Below are positions 7,525 to 16,095 of a stretch of DNA of 16,461 bases, in pieces; within the stretch, counting starts at the first letter, position 1; the number at the start of each line of letters is the position of its first letter. Source of the DNA: Bacteroidales bacterium (GTDB lineage Bacteria > Bacteroidota > Bacteroidia > Bacteroidales > UBA932); assembly GCA_016281435.1 (NCBI GenBank), contig JAEEIQ010000057.1:1-16461 (forward strand). The letters are read 5' to 3'. The notes beneath the pieces were generated by a model that made no database searches, was not told where the DNA came from, and saw only the letters and a list, made by a program, of their open reading frames with translations. The position numbers were made by a program, and so were the translations under genes.

Positions 7525-8838
7525 TTATTTCTTGAGAGCAGCGACCTTTCTCATGTGGAAGTCAGTGGCCGAGTTGTTGGTGTCCATGAAGACGATCTTG
7601 GCGCCATTGGCAATCGAAGCTTCGGCATCGATTCCTGAAGGGTCTGCATCATCCTCGTTGACAGCGCCCGAGTAGTTATAGACGAGCTTGCCTTCGTTCT
7701 CGGCGATTGCCTCGGTGGCTTCCTTGTCGACGTTACGGTAAGTGGAGTAGCCGAGCTTGTTGGTATAGACCTGATAACCCAGGTTGATGGATGTCGGGAA
7801 ACGGAGGAAGTACTTCGAAGGGTCGGCCGCAGGCCAGAGTTCGAGAGCGTCGAGCACCCAGCCGATGGGGACTTTGACGAAGTTCGAAGCGAGGCTGGTG
7901 GGCTGCTGGTTGTCCTGATTCTTGGAGTCCTTGACGTATTCCGTGAGATCCACTCCTTCTTCGGGGATAAGGATGAAGGGAGATGCGGACTGGATAGGGA
8001 AGGGCCATGCGGTACCGGTTCCGAAGACGTAGGTCTTCATATGGTGGCTGGTCGGTATGGTCTCGGAGGGAGCCGGATAGTTGTCCTCCTTCTTGAAAGT
8101 GGTCTCCAGGTCGTAGAGGCAGAAGTCTGCATTGCTCAAGTCCAGGGACTGTGAATAGGTCTTGGAATGGTCCACTGCTCCGTTGATGGAGATTACAATC
8201 TGGGAATAAGGGGCGATCTTGACCTCGGTGCCCTTCTGGAACCACCAGATGGCGTATGATGCGGGGCACCAGCCTGCGGTTTCGTAAGCGATGATGCCTT
8301 TATCGTCGTACGTGTATTTGTTCGTTGCGGGCAGGGCCGTGATCTGGGCCATGGCGAGTCCCATCCTGCTGGCGTCGACTTCGGTGTCGGAGTTGTTGTA
8401 GATGACGATATATTTGTCAAGCTGGTAGGTCTTGCCGTCGGTCCCGGTCGCTCCGCCGTTGTAGCACTCCTTGATGATGAGCTGGCTGGACTTGGATTCG
8501 GCGAGGGTGACCGTGGCTTCGGCGGCAGCACCCGCTTCTACTACGACGCTCGCACTTCCGTTATAGTTGAACAGGGAGCCGTCAATTGATTTCTTGAAGG
8601 AGACAGTGGCGGTATAGACACCGAAGGGAACTTTGAAAAGAGCAACTCCGTCGGCTCCGGTGACGGCTTCGAAGTTGGCCGAACCATTGGATAAGGTGAC
8701 GGCAATGCCTTCTTCCTCGAGGATGCCTCCGTTGAGGGAGAGATTGATCCCTACTTCTTCCGTTTCGGGACCTTTGGGCTGGCAGGAGACTGCCACGAAG
8801 GCGAGTGCAACTGCAATCAGACTGAGGATCTTTTTCAT
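7525..8838 (-). CDS. DUF4876-like surface or periplasmic lipoprotein
   Basis: Predicted 437-residue lipoprotein. The signal peptide ends in a lipobox (FVAVSC) with the lipidated cysteine at 19; the following QPKGPETEE contains acidic residues that might serve as a surface-export signal, though it is not a clear match. Residues about 28-110 look like a carboxypeptidase-regulatory or Ig-like sandwich (GVALFKVPFGVYTATVSF). From about 115 onward the protein resembles DUF4876, with LIIKECYNGGATGTDGK and YIVIYNNSDTEVDASRMGL. That stretch reads like a lamin-tail-type fold, which is an inference. It sits 19 bases after the TonB receptor gene and 3 bases before the barrel gene. There is no SusD-type protein in the operon, so this lipoprotein is the natural candidate for the receptor's ligand-binding partner. 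Confidence 0.75.
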   Translation of the reverse strand: MKKILSLIAVALAFVAVSCQPKGPETEEVGINLSLNGGILEEEGIAVTLSNGSANFEAVTGADGVALFKVPFGVYTATVSFKKSIDGSLFNYNGSASVVVEAGAAAEATVTLAESKSSQLIIKECYNGGATGTDGKTYQLDKYIVIYNNSDTEVDASRMGLAMAQITALPATNKYTYDDKGIIAYETAGWCPASYAIWWFQKGTEVKIAPYSQIVISINGAVDHSKTYSQSLDLSNADFCLYDLETTFKKEDNYPAPSETIPTSHHMKTYVFGTGTAWPFPIQSASPFILIPEEGVDLTEYVKDSKNQDNQQPTSLASNFVKVPIGWVLDALELWPAADPSKYFLRFPTSINLGYQVYTNKLGYSTYRNVDKEATEAIAENEGKLVYNYSGAVNEDDADPSGIDAEASIANGAKIVFMDTNNSATDFHMRKVAALKK

Positions 8839-8857
8839 AATGCTATGAATTTAATGG

Positions 8858-11848
8858 TTAAAATTTGAGTCGTAAGGTAAGTCCGTAGTAGAACTTGGGG
8901 ACGTAGCTTGCAGCGGAGACGTATGTCTTGGTCCTGGTTGACCACAGCTGCGCCCTGTTCACCAGGAAGTTGTTTGCATAGAAAGATATGGAGGCAAGGT
9001 CCCCGATCTCCTTTGTCACGCTGAAATTGGCGCTGAAGAAGGGGGAATAGTAATCCTTCTCGAAGATGTAGAGATAGTTGGAACCGTAGGAAAGGAGTTT
9101 CAGGTCGCTGAACAACTTGCTGTCCCCGGCTTCCCTTGCAGCTTTCAGGTCAGCCAGATAGTCCCTCGGAGTCGGGTCGTCGTAAGAGCTGTAGAACTCC
9201 GGATATCTGATCACATAAGAATTCCCGTCATAGATCGAAGCGCCGTCGATGGTCGAAAGGATGTCGGCTTTGTCGCTGACGACCTTAGCAATTTCCTTGC
9301 CGTCGGGGGTTTCGCTCAGGGTACGTGAGTATTTGACCAGGCTTGCTTCCACCTTTACGGACAGGATCATCCTTATGTCGGGTATGTGCGTGGTCAGGGT
9401 GACATTGGTGCGCAGGGTGGTGGATTCGGATCCGTTCGAGCTGGCATTCCCTCCGAGATAGTGACCTATATATTTATAGGGCATGCCGTCCTGCGCGGAG
9501 CGCTGGGTGACGGGGGCGTACTGCTCCCATGTGTAGGAAAGGCCCTTGTAGTGATACCATGCGCCGTCGAGTCGGATGTCCGTATGGATGGGTTTGATCC
9601 TCACGAAGTCCACTATCCATTCGAGACCGTAGCGGTTTATGGGATTCGCTTCGTTGCCGGGATAGTAGCGGGTACAGAGTTCCTTGTATGTCTTGTTGGC
9701 AAGGGTCTGGGATGGAAGCAGGCCGTTCTTGTCGGAAACCGTTATCACTCCGGTAGTCCGGTCCGCGGTGTAAACCCGGTCGTCGGAGGGGATGGTTACC
9801 GCTCCGATCGAGGAGTCCGGGGTATAGGTATAGCTCATCCTGTCGTAGGACGTGTAAAGCTGGTAGGCATCCAAAGTCCGGTTCCAGTATGCGGACAGGG
9901 AAATCTTGTTGCCGAAGAGATTGGTCTCCACACCTATCTCCGCCATCCGGTTCCGCTGCCATTTCAGGTCAGGGTTGTATTCGACAGCCCTCGGCATGAT
10001 GTACCAGGCGGTAAAGGACTCGTTGTTGGAATTGGTCGGTGACGTGTAAACCGAGATGTCCCTGTAGGTCGGCATGGGGAAGAGCACGCTGAAGGAGGGG
10101 AGTTTCACGGCCTCTCCCCAGCTGGCGCGCACAGCGAGCGAACGTACCTTCTTCCTGGCCCGCCCCTGGGCCGGGAGAATTGTGTACTTCGCATTGAAAC
10201 GCGGTGAGACGGAGGAAGTGACGCCATAGGCGGATCCTTTGATTACGGTGTTGTCGTTGCGTATTCCCGCTATGAGGTTGATACGTCCTTTCCCGATGGG
10301 GAACATGAAGTTCTCCTCGGCGTAGAACGCTATGTTGTGCATGACGGGATTGTCGCAATAGCGATATTCGCGGAACGTGGGGGCGGTGGACATGTCCTCG
10401 GAGTACTGGCCGATGCCGAAGTTCCTGTCGGTACTCCAGTCCGCTCCGGCTTTCAGCTTGCTGTTCGCCAGGGCGAAGTGGTGGCTGATATTGGCCTTTA
10501 CCGAGAGCCTCGTGGTCATCGGGCGGTCGTCGTCGCACATTATGTTGTACCAGTGGCCGCCTGGGATGTACATCACGGGAGGCACGTCTTCGGAGTACGG
10601 GACGGCCATGTAATAGCCGGCTTCCCTGCCGTGCAGTACGGTTTTGTTGATGGCGGATGAATTATATGTCCTTTCCCTGCCCGACTTGTCGGACCAGGCC
10701 AGAGACCCGTCGACCTCGATATTGGTAAGCCATGGCTTGCTGAGCAGCCAGTTCACGGAGAAGTTGCCTCTGACGGCATTATCCGAGACCTTGGACCACG
10801 TGCCCTGGACTGCGTCCGGATCGGCAGAAGTGTTCATGCCGCCGACGTTGCCTGTGAGTCCCATGCTGAGACGCAGTGGGTGGGATGTGAAAATGCCCGA
10901 ATTGAAGAAATTCATGTACGAAACGGACATCTGCTCCCTGCGGTAAGAAGTGTAGGGCGACATCTGCTTGGAGACCGACTCGGTCAGTTCCAGGCTGGCG
11001 TTCAGTACGCCGATCTGACGCCCGGATTCCGTGACTCCGAGCCCGAACCCTTTGGAAACGGAGGTCTGCTTCGTGTTGGGGCTGGTGGACGCCGTGAACA
11101 TCCAGGGGGTCTTTCCCTTCTTAAGGTTGACCTTCACTATACCGGAAGACATGTCGCCGTACTCCACGGAAGGGACACCTGTGATGACTTCCACAGATTC
11201 GACGTTTGTCGAGGCTATGCTGTTGGTGGATACGCCCTTGACAGTGTTGGTCGTGGATGCGGTGGCGTACGAGGCGTTGTTCGACAGCCGGACCCCGTCG
11301 ACTTCGACCGCGGTTCCGAAGGAGGCGTTGCCGGATTCGCTGCTGCCGGCGCGCAGGTTGAACTGCTGCTCGGAGGTGAGGAGAGGGTTGGCGGTCGCTC
11401 CTCCGGGCAACAGGCTGGAGATGTCGGCCACGTTCATCATCTGGACATGGTCCAAGGCGGTACGGTCTATCGTACGGGACGTTGTGGCTGAATTCGCATC
11501 CTCCTTGGCGGTCACGACGGCGCCTTCGAGGGAGAGGTTGTCAGGATTGATGGAAATCTTGAATGTCGGTATGTCCTTGGAAATCTGGATTTCGCGGCTC
11601 CATGAAACATATCCGAGGCATGAGACGGTGACTCTGTTCTTGCCCGCCGGGACATTCCGGACGGAGAACTTTCCCTGTGCATCGGCGACGGCCCACTGTT
11701 CCGTGCCTTCCAGGACCACGGTGGCGAACTCCACCGGAGCCCCGGTGGACGCATCAGTGACGGTGCCCGAAAAAACGTATCCTTTCTGGGCAAAGACGCT
11801 TGCGGAAAACAGCGTCAGCAAAAGCGATATGAGCAGTTTTCTGGTCAT
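8858..11848 (-). CDS. TonB-dependent outer-membrane receptor with N-terminal carboxypeptidase-regulatory-like domain
   Basis: Predicted 996-residue receptor for TonB-powered import across the outer membrane. A signal peptide (1-20, ending SASVFA) is followed by a CarboxypepD_reg-like domain (about 25-100: GTVTDASTGAPVEFATV, GKFSVRNVPAGKNRVTVSCLGY). A likely TonB box/linker (LEGAVVTAKE, 107-116) follows, then the plug domain (about 125-245, with VEVDGVRL and SSGIVKVNLKKG). The remainder is a 22-strand-type barrel ending LRLKF. The start is ATG 11848; a GTG 12 bases upstream is in frame but leaves a poorer signal peptide. The gene heads the operon and is preceded by a good promoter. It lacks the SusD partner of glycan systems, so a siderophore, metal complex, peptide or protein ligand is more likely than a polysaccharide. 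The ligand itself is not identifiable. Confidence 0.93.
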   Translation of the reverse strand: MTRKLLISLLLTLFSASVFAQKGYVFSGTVTDASTGAPVEFATVVLEGTEQWAVADAQGKFSVRNVPAGKNRVTVSCLGYVSWSREIQISKDIPTFKISINPDNLSLEGAVVTAKEDANSATTSRTIDRTALDHVQMMNVADISSLLPGGATANPLLTSEQQFNLRAGSSESGNASFGTAVEVDGVRLSNNASYATASTTNTVKGVSTNSIASTNVESVEVITGVPSVEYGDMSSGIVKVNLKKGKTPWMFTASTSPNTKQTSVSKGFGLGVTESGRQIGVLNASLELTESVSKQMSPYTSYRREQMSVSYMNFFNSGIFTSHPLRLSMGLTGNVGGMNTSADPDAVQGTWSKVSDNAVRGNFSVNWLLSKPWLTNIEVDGSLAWSDKSGRERTYNSSAINKTVLHGREAGYYMAVPYSEDVPPVMYIPGGHWYNIMCDDDRPMTTRLSVKANISHHFALANSKLKAGADWSTDRNFGIGQYSEDMSTAPTFREYRYCDNPVMHNIAFYAEENFMFPIGKGRINLIAGIRNDNTVIKGSAYGVTSSVSPRFNAKYTILPAQGRARKKVRSLAVRASWGEAVKLPSFSVLFPMPTYRDISVYTSPTNSNNESFTAWYIMPRAVEYNPDLKWQRNRMAEIGVETNLFGNKISLSAYWNRTLDAYQLYTSYDRMSYTYTPDSSIGAVTIPSDDRVYTADRTTGVITVSDKNGLLPSQTLANKTYKELCTRYYPGNEANPINRYGLEWIVDFVRIKPIHTDIRLDGAWYHYKGLSYTWEQYAPVTQRSAQDGMPYKYIGHYLGGNASSNGSESTTLRTNVTLTTHIPDIRMILSVKVEASLVKYSRTLSETPDGKEIAKVVSDKADILSTIDGASIYDGNSYVIRYPEFYSSYDDPTPRDYLADLKAAREAGDSKLFSDLKLLSYGSNYLYIFEKDYYSPFFSANFSVTKEIGDLASISFYANNFLVNRAQLWSTRTKTYVSAASYVPKFYYGLTLRLKF

Positions 11849-11877
11849 GTGCAGAGTCACTCCAATGCTTCAAATCA

Positions 11878-11909
11878 CAAATTTAACTGAATAATTATTT
11901 AAATACAAT
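11878..11909 (-). promoter_or_regulatory. Bacteroidetes-type promoter for the receptor-lipoprotein-barrel-protease operon
   Basis: On the minus strand TAAATTTG (11885 to 11878) is an exact TAnnTTTG box. ATTG (11909 to 11906) is placed exactly 20 bases upstream as the -33 element. Transcription would start near 11871, about 23 bases before ATG 11848. The site lies in the 96-base gap shared with the divergent S46 gene. That gap is strongly A/T-rich and could hold operator sites for both directions, but no clear dyad for a regulator and no equally good promoter toward the S46 gene were seen. Confidence 0.7.
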
Positions 11910-11944
11910 GAAAAATACTCATTATTTATGATTAATATTGCGGT

Positions 11945-14005
11945 ATGAAAAGGATAATAACAGTCATTATCGCCGTCCTGACCTTGTGCATGCCGCTCGT
12001 GGCAGACGAGGGGATGTGGATGGTGGGCACTTCCAAACCTGCGGTCAAGGCTCTTGCAAAAGCCGTAGTATCAATTGATTTCATGGGGACGGGGAGCTTC
12101 GTCTCAGACGACGGCCTCGTCATCACGAACCACCATGTCGCCTATGCCGACGTGTTCGCTCTCGGAACGAAGGAACACAATTGGCTCGAAGAAGGTTTCT
12201 GGGCTCGCGAGCGCTCCCAGGAGTTGCCCGTTCCCGGCCGGAAGGTCCAGATTCTCAAGGAGACCATAGATGTCACGTCCGTGGTCGACTCACTGATTGC
12301 TTCCGGCAGCGTCAAGAAGGGAATGATGATGATGCGCAAGCTCAGCTGGATCCTTGAAAAGCGCTATAAGGAGAAAACGGGGCTTGAGGCGAGCCTGAGC
12401 AGCATGTGGAGGGGGACGAAGTACTACATCGACCTGTACGAGGAGTACGCTGACGTCCGCCTGGTAGCGGCGCCGCCCGTCTGCATCGCGGCATTTGGAG
12501 GAGACGTGGACAACTGGGAATGGCCGCAGCACAAGTGCGATTTTGCCATGTACAGGGTCTATACGGCCCCGGACGGGAAGCCGGCGGAGTATGCCCCCGA
12601 GAATGTGCCGCTGAAGTCTCCGGCAAGGTACAAGGTTTCCATGAAAGGATACAAGGAGGGGGATCAGGCGACGGTCATCGGTTTTCCTGGCCGCACGAGC
12701 AGGTATGCTGCTTCGGCGAGGGTGGAGTACCTTACCGAGGACGAGTTGCCGGTGGTCAGCGGCGTCCGGGCCAGGCACATGGAGATCATTTCTGCATGGA
12801 TGGACAAGGATCCCGAAGTGCGCAGGCTCTATTCCGACTATTATTTCGGCCTTTCCAATTTCCAGGAGCTGGCGCTTGGCCAGATGCAATGCAACCGCCG
12901 CTTCGGCGTCGCAGCCGCCAAGCAGGAAGAGGAACGCGGGCTTCAGGCATGGATCGAGGCCGATCCGGCGAGAAAACAGAAGTGGGGCACCCTTCTTTCC
13001 GATCTCAAGGCCAAGTATGACGCGGTAAAGGATATTCAGCTCGATATCCTCTGGTACAGGGAGTGCATAGCGCGCGGGATGCGGTTTGAGGCAGTCGCCT
13101 CCAGGACCATGTCCCTAAAGCGTAAGGGCGGACCCGAAAGGGTGAAAGGAGTCCTCAATGCCGGCCGACGCAATTACGAAGAGAGGGACCTCCGGGTCGA
13201 GAGGGATCTTTTCCGCGCCAATCTCGAGATGTTCCTGGAGAATCTCAGCCCAGAGAGGCTCGGGCCCTATCAGAAGGAACTCAAGGCCCGTTTTGCCGGG
13301 GATTACGACGCGCTGTGCGCTTATCTCTGGGACGACAGCTGGATGACCGATCCCGTCCGCATTGAGAAGTACCTGAATTCCGAATCCACCCTTGAAGACA
13401 ATCTCGACGAGTATCTGGCAGATCCGCTGGTGCGTTTCTTCGAGGATATCAAGATGGCTGATTTCAGCGCCGTGTACACCCGCCTCCAGGGCAAGCCGAC
13501 CATCAACGACCTCGGGCAGGAATATGCCCATGCCCTTTATGAGTACCGCGCGGCTTCGGGGCTTCAGCAGTATCCCGACGCCAATTCCACCATGCGCATC
13601 AACTACGGCAAGGTCCTCGGTTACGAGAGGGAGGACGGCCTTGTCTGCCGTTGGTATACGACCATGGCGGGACTGCTCGCCAAGCACAATCCTTCCTCAC
13701 ATGACTTCTGCCTGATTCCGGATTGGAAGGCGGTCGCGCAGACGGCGGATCCCGCGATGAAGGTGGACTTCCTTACCGACAACGACAGTACGGGTGGCAA
13801 TTCCGGTTCCCCGGTGCTGAACCGGAAGGGGGAACTGATCGGCCTTCTTTTTGACGGGGTCAAGGAATCCCTCTCCGGGGATTTCTACTTTGTCCCCGAA
13901 GTCAACCGCAGCGTCAACGTGGACATACGTTATGTGGTCTGGGTGCTGCGCAACTACGGCCGCATGGACAAGGTCCTTTCCGAGATGGGGCTTGCTTCCA
14001 AATAA
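11945..14005 (+). CDS. S46-family dipeptidyl-peptidase, DPP7-like specificity residue
   Basis: Predicted 686-residue exported serine exopeptidase that removes dipeptides from peptide N-termini in the periplasm. The signal peptide runs to about residue 20 and is followed by the family's DEGMW start. The catalytic triad is visible: H64 in TNHHVAY, D199 at the end of WEWPQHKCDF, and S620 in GGNSGSPV. N190 and W191, which bind the substrate amino terminus in this family, are conserved. Eighteen residues after the serine is G638 (LLFDG), the position that is Gly in DPP7 (hydrophobic P1) and Arg in DPP11 (acidic P1), so DPP7-like preference is inferred. Oddities: about 20 residues are missing between GMW and the trypsin-like core compared with Porphyromonas DPP7, and the two cysteines usually flanking the catalytic His region are Gly and Val here. 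It is divergent from the receptor operon. Confidence 0.93.
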   Translation: MKRIITVIIAVLTLCMPLVADEGMWMVGTSKPAVKALAKAVVSIDFMGTGSFVSDDGLVITNHHVAYADVFALGTKEHNWLEEGFWARERSQELPVPGRKVQILKETIDVTSVVDSLIASGSVKKGMMMMRKLSWILEKRYKEKTGLEASLSSMWRGTKYYIDLYEEYADVRLVAAPPVCIAAFGGDVDNWEWPQHKCDFAMYRVYTAPDGKPAEYAPENVPLKSPARYKVSMKGYKEGDQATVIGFPGRTSRYAASARVEYLTEDELPVVSGVRARHMEIISAWMDKDPEVRRLYSDYYFGLSNFQELALGQMQCNRRFGVAAAKQEEERGLQAWIEADPARKQKWGTLLSDLKAKYDAVKDIQLDILWYRECIARGMRFEAVASRTMSLKRKGGPERVKGVLNAGRRNYEERDLRVERDLFRANLEMFLENLSPERLGPYQKELKARFAGDYDALCAYLWDDSWMTDPVRIEKYLNSESTLEDNLDEYLADPLVRFFEDIKMADFSAVYTRLQGKPTINDLGQEYAHALYEYRAASGLQQYPDANSTMRINYGKVLGYEREDGLVCRWYTTMAGLLAKHNPSSHDFCLIPDWKAVAQTADPAMKVDFLTDNDSTGGNSGSPVLNRKGELIGLLFDGVKESLSGDFYFVPEVNRSVNVDIRYVVWVLRNYGRMDKVLSEMGLASK

Positions 14006-14010
14006 ATGAT

Positions 14011-14018
14011 TATATTTG
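14011..14018 (+). promoter_or_regulatory. Probable promoter -7 box for the membrane ferredoxin gene
   Basis: TATATTTG matches the TAnnTTTG consensus exactly and begins 6 bases after the S46 stop codon. The best upstream element is TTG at 13992-13994, only 16 bases away instead of about 20, so the -33 part is weak. Transcription would start near 14025, which leaves about 14 bases before ATG 14039 and argues against an in-frame ATG at 14006 as the start. Confidence 0.5.
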
Positions 14019-14038
14019 TGAATCGACTTATAACTAAT

Positions 14039-16072
14039 ATGGCAAAGAAATCCACAATCCGCAGCAACTGGCCAAAGTATGTGCTCCAGTGGGGCACTCT
14101 GGCCGCGTTGATATTCTTCCTCAGCGGCCTGGCCGCGAAGCTGTTCCCCAAGATGGAGCCGGTCAACCCTGAGGCTTACTGTCCCATGGGCGGACTTGAA
14201 GCCCTGGCGACCTATGCCCAGAGGGGCTCCCTTCCCTGCTCTATGACCACGATGCAGATCCTGATGGGGATAGTGCTGGCCGTGGCCGTCATCTTCCTGA
14301 GCAAGCTCTTCTGCGCCTATCTCTGCCCGATAGGGACGATAGAGGATCTTCTGATGAAGGCGCGCAAGGCCCTTGGCATCAACGCCGTCAACATCAAGAC
14401 CGGCAGTGTGGCCGACAAGATCCTGCGAATCTTCAAGTACGGGCTCCTTTTCTGGATTGTCTATATGACCGTGTCCTCGAGCGAGCTGTTCTGCAAGAAC
14501 ATAGACCCGTATTATGCGGTGGCGACCGGCTTCAAGGGGGAGATCACGCTTTGGATGAGCCTGACCGCCCTCGGCCTCGTAATCCTGCTCGGCTTCGTCA
14601 TCAACCGCTTCTGGTGCAAGTACATCTGCCCTCTGGGAGCCATCTCCAACACCCTGAAGTTCTGGACTTGGCTCGTGGCCCTAGCGCTCCTCTGGTGGGC
14701 GCTGACCGCGCTCGGACTCAAGCTCAGCTGGGTGTGGCTGCTCGGCGCGTTCTGCCTCGGCGGCTACCTGCTGGAGATCCTGAGCGGCAAGCCAAAGCTC
14801 CAGGTCATGCATGTCCTCATCGACCAGGACAGCTGCGGCCGCAAGTGCTATTCCTGCCAGAAGAACTGCCCCTATAGCATAGACGTCCCGTCATTCGGGG
14901 AGGCGGTCACTTCGGTCGACTGCACGCTTTGCGGCGAGTGCGTCGCTTCCTGCCCGACGAAGGCCCTCAGGATCGGCGTCGTTCCCGGAGCGAAGGAGCG
15001 CAAGTTCACGAAGTTCATCCCGCCCGTCGTCACGGCGGTGCTGGTTGCCCTCGCCCTCATCTTCGGCGGGAAGTTCGAGATTCCTACCATCTCCGAGACC
15101 TGGGGCGTGGAGCAGGGCATGACCCTGAAGACTGTCAGGGTCAGCGGACTCAAGACCGTCAAGTGCTACGGTTCTTCCATGGCTTTCAAGGCCCGCATGG
15201 AAAAGGTTCCCGGCGTGCACGGCGTAAAGACTTATGTCGGCAGCCATACCGTCGTTGTCTCTTACGATCCGTCAGTCACTACCGCCGAGAAGATCGAGCA
15301 GCAGATTTTCGTCCCTTCGCACTTCAAGGTGGCTACTCCGGATCCCGTCGCGATGCCCGAACTCAAGGTTGTCGGCCTGCGCGTTGAAAAGATGTACGAC
15401 AAGATGGACCTGAATTATCTCGGACTGCAGTTCCGCGGTGAGGAGGAAAGCGGCATCTTCGGAGTCGAATCCGAGTATGATTGCCCCGTGCTGGTGCGGG
15501 TGTACATGGATCCTTCGAAGGCGCATGACGAAGCCTGGTTCAAGGAAATCGTGAACCGCAAGAAACTCATCATGCCCATCCACGGCGGCGGTACCAAGGA
15601 AACTCCCATGGACCTCAAGTTCGTCAAGATGGAAAAGGAGAGCGCCCTGATCGCCACTCCGGACTTCATGCACCGCATGTTCAACGGCTTCAAGGCCGAG
15701 TACAACGGCAAGTATCCTTCCGCCGACACCACCGTCGTCCGCAAGAGGATCGAGGTTTATGCCGGCAAGCCCCAGTTCATGCTGGAGTTCGAGGAAGACC
15801 GCTTCGAGAAGCCCATCATCACCAGGGTGCTGCCCTTCCTCAGCAACCATATCTCCAAGGAGGAAGGTGTCATCGGTACCTATGTGGTCCTGAATGAGAA
15901 CCTCAAGCCCGCCCTGAGGATCCGTTTCGCTTCTCCCGCGACCGCAGACCGCATCAGGCAGCTGCTCGGCATGGAGAAGTGGAGCATCACCTACAAGGGC
16001 GGCGAGGTCAAGGAAGTCGATGCCAAAATCGCCTTCCCCAACCCCGGTACAGTCCGCCCCTGGGCTGAGTGA
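14039..16072 (+). CDS. NapH-like membrane 4Fe-4S polyferredoxin with C-terminal HMA-type domains
   Basis: Predicted 677-residue inner-membrane electron-transfer protein. The N-terminal half is a NapH-type membrane domain with about six hydrophobic segments and paired cysteine motifs CAYLCP (92-97) and CKYICP (193-198), plus YCPMGGLEAL near residue 47. Two ferredoxin clusters follow: C266, C270, C273, C277 and C295, C298, C301, C305, the last with the standard CxxCxxCxxxCP spacing. After one more membrane segment (about 328-343) there is an HMA-like domain (about 362-430) in which the metal-binding CxxC is reduced to a single cysteine (C376, VKCYGSS). The remaining ~245 residues include two further stretches with a similar beta-alpha-beta pattern. 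The start at 14039 (MAKKST) is preferred over 14006, which overlaps the promoter. A redox role in metal or quinone chemistry is likely, but partner and substrate are unknown. A strong terminator follows. Confidence 0.85.
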   Translation: MAKKSTIRSNWPKYVLQWGTLAALIFFLSGLAAKLFPKMEPVNPEAYCPMGGLEALATYAQRGSLPCSMTTMQILMGIVLAVAVIFLSKLFCAYLCPIGTIEDLLMKARKALGINAVNIKTGSVADKILRIFKYGLLFWIVYMTVSSSELFCKNIDPYYAVATGFKGEITLWMSLTALGLVILLGFVINRFWCKYICPLGAISNTLKFWTWLVALALLWWALTALGLKLSWVWLLGAFCLGGYLLEILSGKPKLQVMHVLIDQDSCGRKCYSCQKNCPYSIDVPSFGEAVTSVDCTLCGECVASCPTKALRIGVVPGAKERKFTKFIPPVVTAVLVALALIFGGKFEIPTISETWGVEQGMTLKTVRVSGLKTVKCYGSSMAFKARMEKVPGVHGVKTYVGSHTVVVSYDPSVTTAEKIEQQIFVPSHFKVATPDPVAMPELKVVGLRVEKMYDKMDLNYLGLQFRGEEESGIFGVESEYDCPVLVRVYMDPSKAHDEAWFKEIVNRKKLIMPIHGGGTKETPMDLKFVKMEKESALIATPDFMHRMFNGFKAEYNGKYPSADTTVVRKRIEVYAGKPQFMLEFEEDRFEKPIITRVLPFLSNHISKEEGVIGTYVVLNENLKPALRIRFASPATADRIRQLLGMEKWSITYKGGEVKEVDAKIAFPNPGTVRPWAE

Positions 16073-16095
16073 TCCGCCCTGCGCTAATGATTCCG

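Noticed and set aside
11923..11940. Promoter toward the S46 gene (TATTTATG or TAATATTG)
   Set aside because: Each has a mismatch to the -7 box, neither has a -33 element at the right distance, and the second would start transcription at or after the ATG.
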